Assembly (NCBI GenBank): GCA_019307065.1
Contig: JAFDKH010000054.1
Location: forward strand, 1-50,005
Direction: 5' to 3'
DNA from: Deltaproteobacteria bacterium
Lineage (GTDB): Bacteria > Myxococcota > B64-G9
DNA length: 50,005 bases
This document shows positions 9,801 through 18,601 of this stretch, one piece after another (position 1 is the stretch's first letter; every line of letters begins with the position of its first letter). The notes under the pieces are model-generated. The model ran no database searches and was not told the DNA's origin. It saw only the letters and a program-made list of their open reading frames with translations. The position numbers and the translations under genes were made by a program.

Positions 9801-11339
9801 GATCTTCTTTTCTGTAATGGAGACGATCACTGTAATTCTTCCGGAGCTTGCGAACAGCATGATGGTGACCCTTGCCCGGGTGGGGGCGAGTGCAACGAAA
9901 TATGCGACGAAATAGACGATAATTGTTTCGATCCTGACGGAACCCTGTGCGGTGACGGTAGCGACACCGATTGTACCGATCCGGATACTTGCGACGGATT
10001 GGGCAATTGTCAGGATAATCACGAAGACTCGGGTACTTCGTGTGGTTCGAGTGTATTCTGTTCCGGTATTGGTACCTGCGACGAGTTCGGCAGCTGCGAC
10101 GCATTCAACCTGGTTGGCGGGACTTACTGTGACGGAGATGATTTGGTGACTTGCAACGGGAGCGGTGGCGAGACCGACCGCGAAACTTGTGCCCTAGGCT
10201 GCTTCGATGCGGCCCCGGCCTCGCGCTGTCAGCAGATCGATCCTTCCAATATTGATGCTTACTTCTTATGCGCCGGGACATACGACCTGGTGATATCAAC
10301 GCCTGCCACAATCAATACCGACGACGGAACGATAAGCGGAGTTGCTGCAAGCGATATCGCCTTCAGTCCCGAGGTGCAGGACAATCCCGGGTTCAATATC
10401 GGCGTTTTCAGTTTCAATTCGATCTCGATCCAGGCCGATGTGACCGTAATCGGCGGACGACCGCTGGCCCTTCTAGCCTGCGAAGATATTCTTATCGATG
10501 CCGAAATCAACGCCTGTGCCAGCGCGCAAACCGGTCGTGCCGGCGGTCGAGACGGCGGCGATTCCGATGTCGACGGCGTCGGTTATTTCAACGGGCGTGG
10601 ACGTCGCGGGCCCTCGGAAAGTGGTTGGCCCTATCGTCAGGCCGGCGGAGGCGGCGGGGGTTTCGGGGCAGCCGGTGGTACCGGCGGTGATCCCGGGATG
10701 GGGATCTCGGGCGGGGCCGGAGGTGTAGCCTATGCCAGTGGCCAGGGACTGGTGCCGTTGCTGGGTGGATCGGGTGGCGGAGGCGGGGGTTACTGGGACG
10801 ATTCCAATGGCGGCCCGGGTGGGGGCGGCGGAGGTGCGGTCCAGATTGTCGCCGGTGATACCTTGACTATCACTTCCGGCAACGGGGTCAATGCTTGCGG
10901 GGCCGGGGGCCTTGCTCCTACCTGGGACGGCGGTGGCGGAGGCGGCGGTGGTTCCGGGGGTGGAATCCTACTCGAGGCAATCAGCGTTGTTATGGACGGC
11001 ATTCTGGCCGCCAACGGCGGTGGAGGTGGCGGTGGGGATGAATGGAGCGGTGGCATTCAACCGACGGCTGATGATGGCGACGACGGCTATTTCTCCAGCA
11101 CTCAGGCCTCCGGAGGTGCCGGCCAGGGTGGAGAAGGTAGCAATGGCGGCCCAGGCGGGGCCGGGAATACGGCCGGTGGCGGCAATGGCGGCGACGGTTC
11201 GGATTGGGGAGGCGGCGGTGGTGGCGCTGCCGGGCGGATACATATAAATTCACAAAGCGGTTCGGTCACGATCGGCGGCGAGGTCAGCCCGGATGGTACC
11301 AACGGCGCTTTTACCCAGGGAACTATCTCCATTTTCTGA
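6807..11339 (+). CDS. Cysteine-rich repeat lipoprotein with PKD domain, MopE motif and glycine-rich C-terminal domain
   Basis: The start follows a GGAGGT site 7 bases upstream. The lipobox is LIAGC (Cys23, Thr at +2), followed by TSDVAGPNRAP entering a PKD-like domain (about 30-124). A MopE-type metal-binding motif of the PF11617 kind lies at about 206-256 (DADGY, DCDD, NPA, DNDCDG). About ten 60-residue Cys-rich units then run from roughly 295 to 920, with pattern GGCDDxNxCTDDSC, CDDGDLCTIxDxCxGxGxCxG, then Kx. Further CNGDDHCD-type repeats follow. The C-terminal 270 residues (about 1238-1510) are extremely glycine-rich (GGGGGG runs) with short beta-like segments such as LTITSG and SVTIGGEV. 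It lacks the jelly-roll, DUF2341 and LamG modules of its neighbours. The product is probably an extracellular lipoprotein of unknown role. It sits 18 bp before the next gene and is probably cotranscribed with it. Confidence 0.9.
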   Translation: MKHKRICLICLAVFFGFGLIAGCTSDVAGPNRAPIARAGSDKVVELGLTVELNGGDSYDPEGEDITYQWTLIRTPIGGLAELSDIRGQSITLMPDVEGIWMVRLVVSDDHNLPSEPDIVRIRALSICTIDDDCDDFDVCSGTERCIDNSCVPGTELDCNDDDPCTDDECDPVNGCYPVFNTAACDDNDVCTMNDTCADGLCWGVPLDGDADGYIAADCGGADCDDTRADVNPAIFEGPYSDQVCSDTIDNDCDGLTDSDDNTCLQCSVDNDCSDDNICNGIERCLVDACRPGTLLVCDDSNVCTDDGCDAQTGCHNDFNSLPCNDDDLCTIGDTCNGAGACVGDDKTAVPTSSGGCDDENECTDDSCISVDGSCEHINNSASCDDGDLCTINDSCDGAGACLGAAKTSLLVENGGCDDGNPCTDDICNSGNGNCEYVNNSNVCDDGDLCTSNDTCDGNGVCLGEDRVSIPVGQGGCDDLNQCTDDSCQAGDGSCENVNTSDACDDGDNCTISDTCDGAGSCVGVDKATAPIAIGGCDDANICTTDSCNQGDGACGYSDNNGIACTIGACTGSCLDGECAGCACIEDIDCDDGNDCTDDNCVDEACVWSDTGAGAGCNDGIACTINDQCNGTGTCIGEDKTGIETGQGGCDDLNECTDDSCNAADGVCLYADNNDPCSDDNPCTLTDNCNGAGACIGIDKVTLPETNGGCDDLNVCTTDGCNVNDGACTHADNSGPCDDNQLCTVQDTCNGAGACVGTPKENVAEPIGCDDLNVCTDDSCNPGDGTCNHIDNNDSCEDGDLCTIQDNCNGSGQCIGVDKIDVPVSGGGCDDLNECTSDSCNSADGVCGWTNNDVVCNDDNPCTINDSCNGLGSCVGQDKTTLLIADGGCVDDNVCTDDGCNTDNGDCTTTNNSGPCDDGEYCNGDDHCDGSGGCTVPGSDPCQAMLACNQVCNEQDENCYDPDGTPCGDDTNNTCTNPDTCDGLGTCQPNHAGEGTSCDDLLFCNGDDHCNSSGACEQHDGDPCPGGGECNEICDEIDDNCFDPDGTLCGDGSDTDCTDPDTCDGLGNCQDNHEDSGTSCGSSVFCSGIGTCDEFGSCDAFNLVGGTYCDGDDLVTCNGSGGETDRETCALGCFDAAPASRCQQIDPSNIDAYFLCAGTYDLVISTPATINTDDGTISGVAASDIAFSPEVQDNPGFNIGVFSFNSISIQADVTVIGGRPLALLACEDILIDAEINACASAQTGRAGGRDGGDSDVDGVGYFNGRGRRGPSESGWPYRQAGGGGGGFGAAGGTGGDPGMGISGGAGGVAYASGQGLVPLLGGSGGGGGGYWDDSNGGPGGGGGGAVQIVAGDTLTITSGNGVNACGAGGLAPTWDGGGGGGGGSGGGILLEAISVVMDGILAANGGGGGGGDEWSGGIQPTADDGDDGYFSSTQASGGAGQGGEGSNGGPGGAGNTAGGGNGGDGSDWGGGGGGAAGRIHINSQSGSVTIGGEVSPDGTNGAFTQGTISIF
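7692..9545 (+). repeat. Tandem 180-bp coding repeats (60-residue Cys-rich units)
   Basis: The GGCDD codon block begins at 7866, 8046, 8226, 8406, 8745, 8925, 9102, 9282 and 9462. The spacing is 180 bp except for a 339-bp step containing a variant segment (8406-8745) and one 177-bp step (8925-9102). A related first unit begins near 7692. Unlike the 162-bp array in the preceding gene, these units are clearly diverged at the DNA level, so the array looks older and maintained for its cysteine spacing. Confidence 0.85.
10520..11320 (+). repeat. Glycine-rich low-complexity coding segment
   Basis: About 800 bp of GGC/GGT/GGA-rich sequence encodes runs of four to eight glycines alternating with short hydrophobic or acidic stretches. 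This composition also yields long spurious open frames on the minus strand, which I do not call as genes. Confidence 0.75.
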
Positions 11340-11357
11340 CACTGGCGGCGTGTAGCA

Positions 11358-14300
11358 ATGGGTTCGATTCTAAAACAGATTGTCAATCTTATCGGCGGGC
11401 TGGCGATTGTCAGCCTGGCCGGCTGTTCGGCGGAAGTCAGCGGGCCTAATCGTGCGCCGCTGGCCGTGGCCGGTCCGGATCGGCTCGGCCTGGTTGACAG
11501 CCGGATAGATCTGAACGCTTCTGCCAGTTACGACCCCGACGGAGATGAACTGGTCAGCTACGAGTGGAAAATTGTAGCTGCACCCGGCGGGGCCTCGACT
11601 GTGTTGAGCGATGCAGACAAGGCCGAGGCGTTTTTCACACCTCAAGTGGTCGGCACTTTTATTATCAGCCTTAAAGTCGGGGACGCCGGCCGGATGTCGG
11701 AACCCGATAGCCTGCAGGTTCGTGTAGTCGGCGGTTGCGAGCAAGATTCGGACTGCGACGATCAGGATATCTGTACCGGGATCGAGACTTGCCAAAACAA
11801 GATCTGCCGGCCGGGGACGTCCCTCGATTGCGACGATCAGAACCCCTGTACCGACAATGAATGTGATCCGCTTGCCGGCTGTCTGGCCCCGGTCAACAAC
11901 GAAGATATCTGTGACGATAGTAATCCTTGTACTATGGACGATATATGCGCCGGCGGCGTTTGCCTGGGGGTTGCTCTTGACGAAGACTACGACGGTTATG
12001 TACCCGAAGGGGATTGCGGCGGCGATGATTGTGACGACCAAAACGCACAAATAAATCCCGGTATTCTGGAAATCGGAACTCTATGCGAAGACCAGATCGA
12101 CAATAACTGCAACGATTTAATCGACGATCAAGAAACCGTTTGCCAGCCATGTGTTGAAGACGAAGATTGTGATGACTTGGACGTTTGTACAGGCACAGAA
12201 ACCTGCACTGACAACGTTTGCCAGCCGGGTACTCCGATCATATGCCAGGATGACGGCAATGTTTGCACCGACGAACTCTGCGATCCGCTGACTGGATGTT
12301 ACTTTGTGAATGTTTCAGTGCCCTGCGAAGACGGGAACGAATGCACCGCGGGTGACATTTGTGGCGGCGGTATTTGTCTGCCGGGCACTCCTGTTCAGGA
12401 TGCTACTTTGTGTAACAATGGGAACAGTGTTTGTTGCCAGGGCAACTGTTATCTGGGCGAGTGTTGTATAAACGAGGATTGCGACGACCAGAATCCGTGT
12501 ACCTCTTCGGAGTGCTTCGAGCACGATTGTATAGATAGTTTTAACAGCAACCTTTGCGATGACGGAGCTACCTGCAGCAGTGGCGATCAATGTGACGGGG
12601 CCGGCCGGTGTGCCGGAACAAACGATGACGGGCTTTGTCCGGACAGCCAGATCTGCAGGCCGCAGTGTTTCAATACCCTGAGTGGTTGCGGGACCCCGCC
12701 GACTGGATTGAGTCTGGATTGTTTGCCCGCCTCGGTCAATCTGAACACGAATCCGGCCGCGCAGTGCAATATAGACCTTGGTTTGGCCGGCCAGAGTGAC
12801 TGTCTGAGTTGCCGAGTCGAGGCTGGCATCAAGACTCTCGATTATTCTGATTTCGGTGACGACAGCGGACATTGTGACCTCGATGGTTGGCGGCTTATTC
12901 CGGGGTTGCCGCATGGTCAATATTGCCGGGATGCAATCGGCGGGTGCAACGAGGGCGGCGGCAGTCACGATTGTTGCGACGAATTGGCGGCGATATGTAC
13001 GACTCTGGGCACCAGTATTGTGCTCAAATCGGACAAAGGCACCAATTGCGGTATCAAGAAAGAGGAATGGCGCCTGGAAAAGGTTTTTGATTTTACCGGG
13101 TTTTCAGATGTATCAGTTTGTCTGGACATTGCCGGTAATGGCGCCAATCACGACGAAGGTATCTTGGTTTACGCCTATGATTATTCAACCTACGATCGGA
13201 TCTTCTGCCTAAACGGAGTCCCCCACGAAGGTATAAACGACTTCTTCTATACATTTTGCACAAATCCCCTGGGCGCCTGGGCTGATGACAACCCTTCGGT
13301 CACTTTACGAATCGTTGTGCATTCCGAGCAGATCGGCCAGGCAATGTATCTGGATAATATTTATGTGCGCGGCTGGCATTTGGGTTGTGAGCCTGGCTAC
13401 TCGACGCTCTTTAACGAAACATTCGACGATTGTGACAAATCCAACTGGAGAGTCATCGGAGAACCGATCTGCACGGTCGGGATGTTGTGTAGCGGCGATT
13501 CCTGGGCCATGGGAACACATTGGGATGATGGCGGCAGTTGGGCGATCGAACGAACTGTCGATGCCTCTGCTCTCGATTCAAATATTACATTGTGCTTCGA
13601 TGTTGGAGATATCAGTGCCGACGACTCCAACGAATATGTCCGGGTCGAAATGGATAGCGGCCAGGGTTGGGAGCAGGTCTGGTACCAGCACTCGCGGATG
13701 AGCCTGTACTCGGCCTGCGAACATGTATGTGTCAACCTTTCGGATATCAACCCGGCGGTCAACCGGAATCGAGCCCTGAAGATAAGTTTCACTGTGGCCG
13801 GCGATTCGAACAGCCAGGTTGTCATCGACGACATATCACTCTCAGGGGCTCAGCATTGTGATATCGGAGCGGATCAGATTCTGCTCGGGCCTTTTACCGA
13901 TCACTCGGATGGCAGCTATGATTTTAACGCCCAGAACATAATCGACTTGCCAATGCCGACCGACTTCATTTGTTCCTGGGATTCACCGCCGGCAGGCGAG
14001 GAGGTCGAAGACGTCGACTCGGTTTGGTATCGTGACTGGTGGAATGAGTCCTGGACCAGACGCCGGCGTTTGGCATTCAAGAACGAGGACGGTACGGAAG
14101 ACTTGCTGCATTTCCCGCTCTTGGTCGTCCTGGATGAGCAGCGGATCGACTACCCGGTCTTGTTGCCCGGTGGTCAAGATATCCGATTTATCGATGCCGA
14201 CGGGACCGAATTGGACTACGAGATCGATCACTGGAACGAAAACGGTCGCTCTTACATTTGGGTCAATGTCCCGCAGATCGATTCCAACTCGTACGTCGAC

Positions 14301-15017
14301 AGTATATTCATGTACTACGGCAATCAGGTAGCCTTAGATGGACAAGATCCGGAGGGAGTCTGGAACCCGGACGTTTATCGAGCCGTCTGGCACCTGGGCG
14401 ACGATTTCGAAGATTCCAGCGACAAACACAACCATGGCTCGAATTCGGGCTCGAATCCGGCCGGGGGAATTTACGGCGGGGCGCGCTACTTCGATGGCGA
14501 CGACTATATCGATTGTGGTAATCAGGCCAGCCTGGACGTATCCGGCAGTATTTCGGTCGAGGCCTGGATGAATGTCGGCCAGTTTACTGGAGTTCATATG
14601 CCGATCGTGACCAAGGGCAACCATACTTACGGACTGCAGATCCAGGACAACAATCGCCTGTTGTTCTTTATCTTTGATTCGAACGATTCCTGGCAAGGGG
14701 CTGTGTCGAACTCCAATCCAGTCGTTGCTCGCTGGATACATGTAGTCGGCGTATTCGACCAGGACCTGGTATCCAACAATATCTTTTTATACGTCAACGG
14801 TTCGCTGCAAAGCGACCGCGGTACGGTTGTGAGTATTCCGATCGATAGTTATTCAGTCAACATCGGCCGTGACGCGGAAGAGACCGATCGCACTTTCATC
14901 GGTACCATCGATGAAGTTCGCATCGCCGCCGTCGCCAGAAGCGCCCAGTGGGTTGCAGCCCAGTTCAAATCGATGACGGACAAATTCATTAAATACGGGC
15001 AGGAAGAATCCTGGTAG
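11358..15017 (+). CDS. Cysteine-rich lipoprotein with PKD, MopE motif, two jelly-rolls, DUF2341 and LamG
   Basis: A lipoprotein signal ends LAGC (Cys23), then SAEVSGPNRAP enters the PKD-like domain (about 30-122). A Cys-rich region covers about 127-460 and includes a MopE-type motif (about 207-260: DYDGY, DCDDQN, NPG, DNNCND). Two jelly-roll modules follow (about 493-675 and 680-834; CCDEL, LDNIYVRGW, IDDISLSGAQ), then DUF2341 (about 894-990, with YMYYGN) and LamG (about 1007-1210), finishing DEVRIAAVARSAQWVAAQF. This complete copy is the reference that shows the 1459 gene to be truncated. It starts only 18 bp after the previous stop with no clear ribosome site, so translational coupling is plausible. 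Likely an outer-membrane or surface lipoprotein; the ligand is unknown. Confidence 0.9.
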   Translation: MGSILKQIVNLIGGLAIVSLAGCSAEVSGPNRAPLAVAGPDRLGLVDSRIDLNASASYDPDGDELVSYEWKIVAAPGGASTVLSDADKAEAFFTPQVVGTFIISLKVGDAGRMSEPDSLQVRVVGGCEQDSDCDDQDICTGIETCQNKICRPGTSLDCDDQNPCTDNECDPLAGCLAPVNNEDICDDSNPCTMDDICAGGVCLGVALDEDYDGYVPEGDCGGDDCDDQNAQINPGILEIGTLCEDQIDNNCNDLIDDQETVCQPCVEDEDCDDLDVCTGTETCTDNVCQPGTPIICQDDGNVCTDELCDPLTGCYFVNVSVPCEDGNECTAGDICGGGICLPGTPVQDATLCNNGNSVCCQGNCYLGECCINEDCDDQNPCTSSECFEHDCIDSFNSNLCDDGATCSSGDQCDGAGRCAGTNDDGLCPDSQICRPQCFNTLSGCGTPPTGLSLDCLPASVNLNTNPAAQCNIDLGLAGQSDCLSCRVEAGIKTLDYSDFGDDSGHCDLDGWRLIPGLPHGQYCRDAIGGCNEGGGSHDCCDELAAICTTLGTSIVLKSDKGTNCGIKKEEWRLEKVFDFTGFSDVSVCLDIAGNGANHDEGILVYAYDYSTYDRIFCLNGVPHEGINDFFYTFCTNPLGAWADDNPSVTLRIVVHSEQIGQAMYLDNIYVRGWHLGCEPGYSTLFNETFDDCDKSNWRVIGEPICTVGMLCSGDSWAMGTHWDDGGSWAIERTVDASALDSNITLCFDVGDISADDSNEYVRVEMDSGQGWEQVWYQHSRMSLYSACEHVCVNLSDINPAVNRNRALKISFTVAGDSNSQVVIDDISLSGAQHCDIGADQILLGPFTDHSDGSYDFNAQNIIDLPMPTDFICSWDSPPAGEEVEDVDSVWYRDWWNESWTRRRRLAFKNEDGTEDLLHFPLLVVLDEQRIDYPVLLPGGQDIRFIDADGTELDYEIDHWNENGRSYIWVNVPQIDSNSYVDSIFMYYGNQVALDGQDPEGVWNPDVYRAVWHLGDDFEDSSDKHNHGSNSGSNPAGGIYGGARYFDGDDYIDCGNQASLDVSGSISVEAWMNVGQFTGVHMPIVTKGNHTYGLQIQDNNRLLFFIFDSNDSWQGAVSNSNPVVARWIHVVGVFDQDLVSNNIFLYVNGSLQSDRGTVVSIPIDSYSVNIGRDAEETDRTFIGTIDEVRIAAVARSAQWVAAQFKSMTDKFIKYGQEESW

Positions 15018-15060
15018 CTTACGCGAGTGGACTAATATGTCCGATCCGCGATACACTGGT

Positions 15061-15066
15061 TATAGT
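15061..15066 (+). promoter_or_regulatory. Candidate -10 hexamer inside a small palindrome, upstream of the 15129 gene
   Basis: TATAGT (one base from TATAAT) lies within ACACTggttatAGTGT, an inverted repeat with 5-bp arms at 15053-15068. No convincing -35 is present. The palindrome could be an operator or could be coincidental. Confidence 0.25.
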
Positions 15067-15128
15067 GTTTGCATAGCCATACGTGTAGGCCGAGGTGATC
15101 GAACTTAGATTAGACCGAGGACACATCT

Positions 15129-18100
15129 ATGAAGCAAAGAATACCCGCGTTGTGGCCGTTTTTTATGTCAGTCATGTTAGTGGCTTGTTCTAGCGATGTG
15201 ACCGGTCCAAATCGGGCCCCGGTAGCCATTGCCGGGCCGGATCAGCAGGTTCGGATGTGGCAGACGGCCGGCCTGGACAGTAAAAGCAGTTTCGATCCCG
15301 ACGGAGACGAACTGGTCGTTTTCGAGTGGACCCTCGTCTCGGCCCCGGCCGGTGCTCAAGCCGCTATATTGAACGGGCAAGAGAAGATCGCCGCCTTGAT
15401 TCCTGATCAACCAGGTATCTGGATGATTAGCCTGACCGTCGAGGATTCTTCGGGTCTCGAGTCAGAACCCGATGTCGTCCAGATACGTTCAGTCGAATTT
15501 GCCTGTCAGCCGGGCACGAAATGCGGCACCTGCCGGACATGTGATCCGAATCGGAACTGTGTAGACGATCTCACCCGGGACGAAGATTGCCCGTTTTGTC
15601 AGGAGTGTGCCGCCGGGGGAACTTGTCAGAACCAGGCAGCCGGAAGCGATGTCAAAAGTGAATGCATTGATACAGAATACTGCAACGGAGAAGAGACCTG
15701 TAATGGTTCGGGCGGCTGCCAGGGTGGCAGTAACCCCTGTCCCGGGTTGACTTGTGACGAGGTGAACGACACTTGTTCAGGCTGTCAAAATGACGATGAA
15801 TGCCCACTTTGCCAGGTGTGTGCCGTCGACGAAACTTGTGTCAACCAGCAAGCCGGAGACGACATCAAGGAAGACTGTGACCAAGACAGCTGTAACTTGG
15901 GCTACTGTGATGACCAGGGGGCTTGTGACTATCAGCCGGTCGATACGGTCTGTGACGATTCGCTTTATTGCACCGGGGCTGACACATGTGACGGTTTAGG
16001 CAACTGCGGTAACCACAGCGGAAATCCCTGCCCGGAAACCGCCTGCAACACTTGCCAGGAGGCTGCCGCTAGTTGTTTCGACCCGGACACTACCTCGTGT
16101 GACGGAGATGCTTACGATTGTACTACCTCGAATTTTTGTGACGGGGCCGGCAGTTGCGTCGGTACTCCGGATGACGCCCATTGCGATCTGATTGTCGCAG
16201 GCAATCTGTGCCTGCCCGAATGCTCCCCGGACGGATCCGGCTGCGTCAGTCCGCCCGGGCAGATAATTTTGGTTTGTGCCGACCCGGTTACTCTTCCCGA
16301 TCTGTCTGATTGCGTGATTACCTTAGTTGACGGTGACACCATCGGCCAGGCAGATTGCCTGAGCTGCAGCGCCAGGATTGGCCCGACCATTGTAGGCTTC
16401 TCGGATTTCGGCGACGACATTGGAAAGTGTGATCTGGACGGCTGGGCGATGGTGCCCGGGCTAAGCCAGGGCACCTTCTGTCGCGATCATGCCGAAGACT
16501 GTGTTGAAGGTGGCTCAAACCAAGACTGTTGCGACGATTTTTCGAAAATGTGCACAACCGACCTGGGCGGCTATGTCCTGATGCATGACAAGGTTACTGA
16601 CTGTGGCTCTAAAAAAGAGGAGTGGCGAATACACAAGACATTCGACTTCTCCGGGCTTTCTGGCCTCCAGGTTTGTTTCGACCTGGCCGATGACAATGCT
16701 ACTCCGGATGAAAGTGTTCAAATGATCGCTTCAGATGGAAGCAACTCGCAACAAATATTCTGCCTGAACGGTGAACCGGTTCCTCTGGTCGACGACACCT
16801 TCTTTCATATGTGTTCAGATGTATTGCCTGGCTGGGCAAACGATAACCCGGAAGTGACGATCACGATCATTGTTCATTCCGAAGACGACAACGATGCCGT
16901 CTATCTGGACAATGTCAGGGTGCAGGGCTGGGGCGGCGGTTGTTCGCCGATAATCCATACAGTTCTGGACGACAATTTTGACGATCCCGAAGATTGCGAT
17001 ACTTCCGGCTGGACCATCACGAACGGTTCGATATCCGATTGTTATTCGGGGGGCTGTAGCGAGCACACCGATTGGTACCCGGCCCTGGAAATCGATGAGA
17101 CCAACACGACAATGCAGACCAGGGTCAATGCTGCGGCACTCGATGACGAGGTACTGGTCTGCTATCGGCTGGGCAATTACAGGCCGAACGGCAGAATCTC
17201 GTTCTTTTACGATGCCGGTTCGGATTACATCCTGGCCCACCAGCAGGATACTACCTATGCCGGAGACTCCGTCTGTTGGCAGACATGTGTGAACCTTTCT
17301 GACATCGATCCAGCGGTAAACAACAATCCGGATCTGGGCCTGCGCTTCGAGTTCGAAAGTCCAGAAGACGAAACCTGGTTCTACGGAATTACAGTAACCG
17401 GAGTAGAGTACTGTTCGGCCGATCCAGCTGTGGTGTTGTTGAGCCAGCCGCCGGTCGGTGATGTTTTCGGCAACTATGATTTCAGCGTGACCGATGCTTA
17501 CGGCAATCAGCTCACCACTCAGGTCGAATGTGTCTGGGATCCTGACCCCAATCTTAAAACCGATCAGTCGATAAGCTTCTTGTCTCCCTTTGGAGACTGG
17601 GGTTTTCGGCGAAAAATACTATTCAACAATGCTGATCAGACCGATGATTTAACTAACTTTCCCGTCCTGGTCCGTCTGTCGGATAGCTGGTTCGACTACA
17701 ACCACACACTAGATCTGGGGGAAGATATCCGCTTCGTTGATTCCGACCTGACCGAAATATTGCCCTACGAGATCGAAAAATGGGAAGAGGGCGGCACATC
17801 GGTAATCTGGGTCAAGGTCCCTCACATTCCGGGCTCGTCGAACGCTGACTATATCTGGATGTACTACGGTAACGGCGCGGCGGTCGACAACCAGAACCCT
17901 CCCGCAGTCTGGGACCCGAATTTTCTTGGGGTCTGGCACCTGGCCGAAACCGGAGCCGAGACGATAGCTTTTGATTCTACTCTGCCCTTCAGACACGGGA
18001 CTTATCAAAACGGCGTGCTGCTCGATCAGGCCGGCGGGTTCGATGATCGGGCGGTAGAATTCGATGGAGACGACGACCACGTGAGCCTGAGCATGCTCGA

Positions 18101-18599
18101 TGTGGATGGCGCCCAGGGCGATGATGGGATTACGCTCGAGGTGTTTGCCTGGTCCGACAGTGGCAGCGCCCGGTTGATTTCCAAGGCCGACGGCACTATG
18201 GATAACGATCACTGGTGGATGTTGTCGACAGTTGATAGCGGAAGCCGCCTGCGCTTCAGGCTTAAGATCGAAGGCACTACCTGGGTGTTACTGGCCGACA
18301 ATGCGGACGTGCCTTCCGGCGACTGGTTCTATGCCGTGGGCGCATACGCCGGAAATGGCATGCAGATATATATAGATGGTAACCCGAACGGTTCTAATAG
18401 CCGCGCTGGGACGGTTTCAAGGGATGGCAGCAAACAAGCCTGGATCGGCTCCAATCCCACAAACGGCTACGAAACCTGGGAAGGATTTATCGGCGAGGTT
18501 CGTATTTCGAACATCGGGCGCAGCCCCGACTGGATCGCAGCTCAGTGGCGGTCTTTTAGCGGAACATTTGTGACAATCGAAGACGAAGTTTCACGCTAA
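15129..18599 (+). CDS. Cysteine-rich lipoprotein with PKD, two jelly-rolls, DUF2341 and LamG
   Basis: The start has GAGGA 7-8 bases upstream. The lipobox is MLVAC (Cys20, Ser at +2), followed by SSDVTGPNRAP and a PKD-like domain (about 27-120). Its Cys-rich region is the shortest of the family (about 127-365) and of a different flavour (CGTCRTCDP, CQECAAGGTC), with no MopE motif. Two jelly-rolls (about 420-600 and 610-762), DUF2341 (about 824-930, YMYYGNGA) and LamG (about 934-1150, ending GEVRISNIGRSPDWIAAQW) complete it. It has its own 111-bp upstream region, so it may be a separate transcription unit. It ends 2 bp before the convergent gene's stop. Function unknown; probably a surface lipoprotein. 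Confidence 0.9.
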   Translation: MKQRIPALWPFFMSVMLVACSSDVTGPNRAPVAIAGPDQQVRMWQTAGLDSKSSFDPDGDELVVFEWTLVSAPAGAQAAILNGQEKIAALIPDQPGIWMISLTVEDSSGLESEPDVVQIRSVEFACQPGTKCGTCRTCDPNRNCVDDLTRDEDCPFCQECAAGGTCQNQAAGSDVKSECIDTEYCNGEETCNGSGGCQGGSNPCPGLTCDEVNDTCSGCQNDDECPLCQVCAVDETCVNQQAGDDIKEDCDQDSCNLGYCDDQGACDYQPVDTVCDDSLYCTGADTCDGLGNCGNHSGNPCPETACNTCQEAAASCFDPDTTSCDGDAYDCTTSNFCDGAGSCVGTPDDAHCDLIVAGNLCLPECSPDGSGCVSPPGQIILVCADPVTLPDLSDCVITLVDGDTIGQADCLSCSARIGPTIVGFSDFGDDIGKCDLDGWAMVPGLSQGTFCRDHAEDCVEGGSNQDCCDDFSKMCTTDLGGYVLMHDKVTDCGSKKEEWRIHKTFDFSGLSGLQVCFDLADDNATPDESVQMIASDGSNSQQIFCLNGEPVPLVDDTFFHMCSDVLPGWANDNPEVTITIIVHSEDDNDAVYLDNVRVQGWGGGCSPIIHTVLDDNFDDPEDCDTSGWTITNGSISDCYSGGCSEHTDWYPALEIDETNTTMQTRVNAAALDDEVLVCYRLGNYRPNGRISFFYDAGSDYILAHQQDTTYAGDSVCWQTCVNLSDIDPAVNNNPDLGLRFEFESPEDETWFYGITVTGVEYCSADPAVVLLSQPPVGDVFGNYDFSVTDAYGNQLTTQVECVWDPDPNLKTDQSISFLSPFGDWGFRRKILFNNADQTDDLTNFPVLVRLSDSWFDYNHTLDLGEDIRFVDSDLTEILPYEIEKWEEGGTSVIWVKVPHIPGSSNADYIWMYYGNGAAVDNQNPPAVWDPNFLGVWHLAETGAETIAFDSTLPFRHGTYQNGVLLDQAGGFDDRAVEFDGDDDHVSLSMLDVDGAQGDDGITLEVFAWSDSGSARLISKADGTMDNDHWWMLSTVDSGSRLRFRLKIEGTTWVLLADNADVPSGDWFYAVGAYAGNGMQIYIDGNPNGSNSRAGTVSRDGSKQAWIGSNPTNGYETWEGFIGEVRISNIGRSPDWIAAQWRSFSGTFVTIEDEVSR

Positions 18600-18601
18600 C
18601 T

